Below are positions 60,369 to 64,000 of a DNA stretch of 64,000 bases, piece by piece. The stretch is from Sphingobacterium olei. GTDB taxonomy: Bacteria; Bacteroidota; Bacteroidia; Sphingobacteriales; Sphingobacteriaceae. The stretch covers positions 310,001 through 374,000 of the forward strand of contig NZ_SUME01000005.1 of NCBI RefSeq assembly GCF_005048855.1, read 5' to 3'. Both the position numbers and the translations under genes were made by a program. Position 1 is the first letter of the stretch, and every line of letters starts with the position of its first letter. Under the pieces are notes generated by a model, which did not search any database, was not told the origin of the DNA, and saw only the letters and a program-made list of their open reading frames with translations.

Positions 60369-61418
60369 TTAGTCTGCTATTAAACTCAGATTACGCACTT
60401 TCATCGTGCCTATATTTAGTCCAGAACATTCAAACCCCATAGTAAATAGAGATACCTTATAATCATCATAGGACTGCGATTCGAGCAAGAAGCCCCTGTC
60501 CCAGGCTTCATCCAACGCTTGCTTAATCTTCGGTAGTAGGTTTCCGTTCACCGTTTTCCATTGCCCCTGCACGAGTCCAGAGCTGCTGAAAGCTGCGAGG
60601 CCCACGTCGTAGATCAGCTGTCCGCTAAATATATCCGAGTTGATAGCCAGCCCGGGAAGACTGTACCTATCGTCAAACAGCATAATCGAAAAGTACATGG
60701 ATTTCCCGTATCCAGCATTACCAGACCGCAGATTCTGCACCAAAAATACGCAGCTGAATTGCAGGGCATGTATAGACGAATTATATCCTGATTTCTGGTT
60801 CCGGGTGTGGTATTCCAAATAAGCATCTACATTAAAATCAAGACTGTTCATACTCCCTATAAAAGGTGTAGCGGTTCCGAGCCATCCATCGGGATCGGCA
60901 ATTTTTTGATCAACAAGCAAATGCGGAAACGGTTGGGAGGAAGTCCGGTATACGTTGCCGAAATCATTTTGCCCATTGATTGCAAAGATAAGATCGCGGT
61001 CTGCCGAGGTTGATGGCCCAATAGTAATCGCTTTGTTGCTGTCGGAAAAGCGATACGATCCAGAAGGTAGTGCCGTGGCCGACGCGCCGTACAAGGAAGA
61101 GCTGCTATACCATTGCGCTAACTTCCATTGCGGAGCTGATGTAGCCCCGGGGTATTGCAATGTGCCTTGGATTGCACCGCCCGTGGGGTGGAGTACCGAT
61201 AATCCCTGTTGAAAAGTCTGATCAGTCAGTAACGATATGGGTGCACTCAAGCTCGCAACTTCATGAACTTCCAAATCAGTGTTTAACGCCGCTTCGGTTC
61301 CTTCGGAGAGCGGGTTTGTCTTTTGGCAGCTATAAAGCGTGCCCAAGGCAAAACCAATAAACAGGATTACTGCCGAACGACCGGCGTAATTTTGTTGAGG
61401 GTGGTGTTTTCTTTTCAT
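60369..61418 (-). CDS. Lipoprotein of unknown function next to GH78
   Basis: This 349-residue lipoprotein has the signal VILFIGFALGTLYSCQ. Asp-, Ser- and Gly-rich strands follow (DRDLIFAINGQNDFGNVYR, LQFSCVFLVQNLRSGN, DRYSLPGLAINSDIFSGQLIYDVG). The pattern suggests a beta-sandwich such as a carbohydrate-binding or jelly-roll domain, but I recognise no family. It lies 11 bp after the GH78-type gene on the same strand, so it is probably co-transcribed. It may present substrate to that enzyme at the cell surface. No catalytic pattern was found. Confidence 0.6.
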   Translation of the reverse strand: MKRKHHPQQNYAGRSAVILFIGFALGTLYSCQKTNPLSEGTEAALNTDLEVHEVASLSAPISLLTDQTFQQGLSVLHPTGGAIQGTLQYPGATSAPQWKLAQWYSSSSLYGASATALPSGSYRFSDSNKAITIGPSTSADRDLIFAINGQNDFGNVYRTSSQPFPHLLVDQKIADPDGWLGTATPFIGSMNSLDFNVDAYLEYHTRNQKSGYNSSIHALQFSCVFLVQNLRSGNAGYGKSMYFSIMLFDDRYSLPGLAINSDIFSGQLIYDVGLAAFSSSGLVQGQWKTVNGNLLPKIKQALDEAWDRGFLLESQSYDDYKVSLFTMGFECSGLNIGTMKVRNLSLIAD

Positions 61419-61429
61419 AGTTTATAATG

Positions 61430-63832
61430 TTAGATGTTATTCGTTCCTCCTAAGAGCTTGATGTTTCTTCCCTGATGGCGGTAGACTCCCGATAATCCTT
61501 TCGGCAATGTAATCTCTCCCGTAAGGTTAGTATCGGTTTTACGGAGATGAAGTTTAATTATTCCCTGCGGATGTGGAATCTCTCCTTTAACAAAAGAAAG
61601 ACTACCCAGATTAGGCTGAATCAGCACGGTTTCAAATCCGGGTGAAGCCGGCTCCACACCGCAAACCGTAGCAAGGAAATCATAATTCGGACTGGCACTC
61701 CAGGCATGGCAATCCGATCGAGCGGGCTCAGGACGCTCTGCAAAGGTCGATAGGCCCAGATCAAGCATATTTTTCCATATGTCCATATTATCCACGTACA
61801 TATTTGCGAGGCCGGCCTTCTTCATGGCTCGGGTCAAATAAAACCGGTAAAAGACCGTCGCCTGTATAAGCGAGCTGTCGGATTCCAATTTCAAAAAGAC
61901 GTCTCGTTGCAAATTATCGGGAATTGCATCCGATAATATTCCCATAATGTTAGCATGCTGGCTATAGCTGCTCCGGTTGATGTCGTCAGCAATCAGACCC
62001 CTTTGCGCCTCATAGCAGTGCGTTATAACTGCCGCATTCAGACTTTTATTTAATGCAAGGTAATTGCCCGTCTTGCCCTCCTCACCAAAGTAAGACAGGA
62101 GCGCCGCAGCTTCTTTCAGTGTATAGGCCAATTGCAAGCTTAAGATTGCCGACCCTCCTTCAATACCACCTGGGGGTACTCCCCCAGAAGGACGTTCGCT
62201 AGACCAAGGCCACTCATCGGGCCAGTCAACAAAGTTCCAATGGGGCATAGCGCCCAGCATACCGGTCTGCGGGTTGATCCGATTCGTATACCATTGTATA
62301 ATCCGCTCGACGGTAGGAAGGTACAGTTTCACAAACGCTGGATCCGGACGATGCATGTGGTAATCATGAAGCATGTTGATCCAATACAAAGAGAAAGGAG
62401 GGATAATCTGGGTGTGATGTGTCGGGTATCTACTTTGCAAAATCCCCTCCGCCACCATAGAAGACGCCAGATCCGAAATTGCTTTCCGCATCAAACGGTC
62501 GTCGCCGCTTACGTACAAAGAGACCAGCGATTGTATGCGCGTGTCGCCCGTGTACTGTAACCTTTCATAATACGGACAATCGTAATATACATCAACCGCA
62601 CACAACCGCGCTGTGCGCCATCCTGTACGCCAGATCTGATCCAGCTTTTTGTTATTGCTCTCAAAGCGGGCTAGCTCTTTAAAAGGATACCCCACGAAGG
62701 TGCGTGCAAACTTTTCGATCGTCAAGGGTTCCTCCTTCGTTTCTATATCCAATTGGATGTAGCGAAAGGTCTTAAAATTTAGCGGCTGATACGACCGTGA
62801 TGGTCCACCAGCCGGATAGATTATGTCCTGCACACCCCTTAGCGTTTTTCCATCTACCTCGTTTCTATTTCCTTTATTGCCCATGTGATCGTAAAGTGCC
62901 TCAGCGTAGGAAATAGCGAACATACTGCCCGCGCCACCGCCGATTACCGTTTCTACGAATGCATTAGTGAGGTATCCCTGATCCAATAAAAGGCTAACTT
63001 TGGTGTGCGGCGCAATGGTGATAGCTCCTCCCGCCAAAAAGGTGCCTTTTAACGTTAAACCCGCACTGCGCCGGATTTGCATCGCAGGTTCCTCCTTTAG
63101 CTCGGGTAGTGGAATCGAACGAGGCTGCATCGCCCGCGTGTACTCAGTGGCTGTACCCGCCGACTGCGCCCGTTCATTAACCGCCGCTTCTTCCCAATGC
63201 GCGTCATTGTATGCTAAGGTTTGCCAATGCCAGGGGTACAGCTTTCCTGTAATTTGATCAGCAGGTTCAATATCGATTGCGCTCATGTTTGCTAGAGACG
63301 GACTGTACGCATCATTTTTGATCGTTCGCCAACCGGTACCCGTATTCACAACCTGCTCCATATCCGAATCACCTTGAACCAATAGGCCGGATGAAACTGT
63401 CATCTGCGCACCTGGCGTCCATCTGCCATAATTAACCACTTGTGCAGCGATCAGGTTTTGTCCCGGCCGTATATGCGCTGCGATATCAAAGGTTTCATAG
63501 TTCCATGTCAGCAGCCCGCCAGCAGCAGGGCCCCGCCCCACCAAATGGCCGTTCACAAAAAGCGCATACCGTTGATCGGCAGATATGTGAATGATAAACT
63601 GCCTGGGCTTATCCTTCAGGCTGAACTCTTTCCGAAACAGATGTACACCATAGTCGTATGGCGAAGCGGTGGCCGGGCCGATCCAATGGGCCGTCCATCG
63701 TCTATCCGTTAAGACATCGAAGAAGTGTTGCGGTACCGACGCAAAAGCTGAATAAGCAATCGAGGCAAGTAGCTGCCAGCAAAGTATGCAGCAGCCGATA
63801 ATGCGGGAGGTATTATAATTTTTAATGGTCAT
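61430..63832 (-). CDS. GH78-like alpha-L-rhamnosidase, secreted
   Basis: This 800-residue protein has a signal peptide (IIGCCILCWQLLASIAYSAFA). An N-terminal sandwich contains WTAHWIGPATASPYDYGVH, LFRKEFSL and LFVNGHLVGRGPAAG. Further sandwich domains precede the (alpha/alpha)6 barrel with VYYDCPYYERLQYTGDTRIQSL, which is the GH78 acid region, and SLYWINMLHDY. The C-terminal Greek-key domain includes SDCHAWSASPNYDFLATVCGVEPASPGF. GH78 enzymes release terminal alpha-L-rhamnose from plant or bacterial glycans. It precedes a lipoprotein gene 11 bp downstream and seems not to belong to a SusCD locus. Confidence 0.82.
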   Translation of the reverse strand: MTIKNYNTSRIIGCCILCWQLLASIAYSAFASVPQHFFDVLTDRRWTAHWIGPATASPYDYGVHLFRKEFSLKDKPRQFIIHISADQRYALFVNGHLVGRGPAAGGLLTWNYETFDIAAHIRPGQNLIAAQVVNYGRWTPGAQMTVSSGLLVQGDSDMEQVVNTGTGWRTIKNDAYSPSLANMSAIDIEPADQITGKLYPWHWQTLAYNDAHWEEAAVNERAQSAGTATEYTRAMQPRSIPLPELKEEPAMQIRRSAGLTLKGTFLAGGAITIAPHTKVSLLLDQGYLTNAFVETVIGGGAGSMFAISYAEALYDHMGNKGNRNEVDGKTLRGVQDIIYPAGGPSRSYQPLNFKTFRYIQLDIETKEEPLTIEKFARTFVGYPFKELARFESNNKKLDQIWRTGWRTARLCAVDVYYDCPYYERLQYTGDTRIQSLVSLYVSGDDRLMRKAISDLASSMVAEGILQSRYPTHHTQIIPPFSLYWINMLHDYHMHRPDPAFVKLYLPTVERIIQWYTNRINPQTGMLGAMPHWNFVDWPDEWPWSSERPSGGVPPGGIEGGSAILSLQLAYTLKEAAALLSYFGEEGKTGNYLALNKSLNAAVITHCYEAQRGLIADDINRSSYSQHANIMGILSDAIPDNLQRDVFLKLESDSSLIQATVFYRFYLTRAMKKAGLANMYVDNMDIWKNMLDLGLSTFAERPEPARSDCHAWSASPNYDFLATVCGVEPASPGFETVLIQPNLGSLSFVKGEIPHPQGIIKLHLRKTDTNLTGEITLPKGLSGVYRHQGRNIKLLGGTNNI

Positions 63833-64000
63833 AGACGTATTGATTTCATAGAAAGCATCACCGGTTTATTGATCTTCGATCAGTTTGCGTAATGCGCTAT
63901 GTACATATAGGTCTATTGAAAGTGGGTGTTCCCTTATTCGCCGCTATAAAATTTTCTCCAAACACATCTAAGACAAAGGGGAAATTTAGGTCAGTTCCAC
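63833..64000. other. Sequence at the window end, no gene seen
   Basis: The last 168 bases precede the GH78-type gene on the minus strand and should contain its promoter. No clear TAnnTTTG element was found on that strand, and no gene could be started here. Confidence 0.4.

Noticed and set aside
1..64000. tRNA genes, rRNA genes, CRISPR arrays, prophage or insertion sequences
   Set aside because: No cloverleaf, regularly spaced repeat, transposase or phage gene was recognised on reading both strands; weak or degenerate cases could be missed by eye.

Overview
The window reads as chromosome from a free-living Bacteroidetes bacterium, most likely Sphingobacteriaceae (Sphingobacterium, Pedobacter or a relative). 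The support is two SusC/SusD pairs with accessory surface lipoproteins, many secreted glycoside hydrolases, near absence of Shine-Dalgarno sequences, and promoters of the Bacteroidetes type (TTTG, about 20 nt, TAnnTTTG). No rRNA, tRNA, CRISPR array, insertion sequence or phage gene was seen. Genus assignment is inference.

Layout. (1) 1-11.4 kb, + strand: end of a sodium/solute symporter, a dihydrodipicolinate-synthase-family aldolase, a broken thioredoxin-like remnant, a tandem trypsin-like protease with a PDZ domain, a GH92 alpha-mannosidase, an endonuclease/exonuclease/phosphatase protein, a DUF4202 protein, a double DUF1080 lipoprotein and a Tat-exported Gfo/Idh/MocA oxidoreductase. (2) 11.4-15.4 kb, - strand: a histidine kinase and OmpR-type regulator behind an outer-membrane barrel and two small secreted proteins of unknown function. 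(3) 15.7-37.3 kb, + strand: a possible short RNA, then a complete polysaccharide utilisation locus (PUL): GntR-type sensor regulator, sodium/sugar symporter, SusC, SusD, two surface lipoproteins, two GH95 enzymes, two clan GH-D (alpha-galactosidase-like) enzymes and an SGNH acetylesterase. An 18-bp AT-rich motif occurs in both the regulator promoter and the susC leader with 16 of 18 bases identical, so the circuit can be read from the sequence. The GH95 enzymes point to fucosylated (or L-galactosylated), alpha-galactosylated and O-acetylated glycans.

(4) 37.3-49.6 kb: a TPR/LytS-type kinase divergent from its LytTR regulator, a second SusC/SusD pair on the - strand whose SusC has two carboxypeptidase-like N-terminal domains joined by a DSTA-repeat linker, and a 1274-residue kinase with about six PAS domains and a GAF domain. 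(5) 50.0-60.1 kb: the most unusual region. Five tightly packed + strand genes encode a TolC-like outer-membrane protein, a HlyD-type periplasmic adaptor, a zinc-ribbon protein resembling TackOD1, a processive family 2 glycosyltransferase and a beta-helix/beta-propeller lipoprotein. A secreted TIM-barrel protein and a lipoprotein face the operon, followed by a small membrane protein and a universal stress protein. I read this as an exopolysaccharide synthesis and export machine, organised like alginate or cellulose systems but with TackOD1 where a PilZ regulator would be expected. (6) 60.4-63.8 kb, - strand: a GH78-like alpha-rhamnosidase followed by a lipoprotein.

Start codons were moved from the longest reading frame wherever a signal peptide, gene overlap or domain start argued for it. 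Family names come from recognising motifs by eye; no database search was possible.
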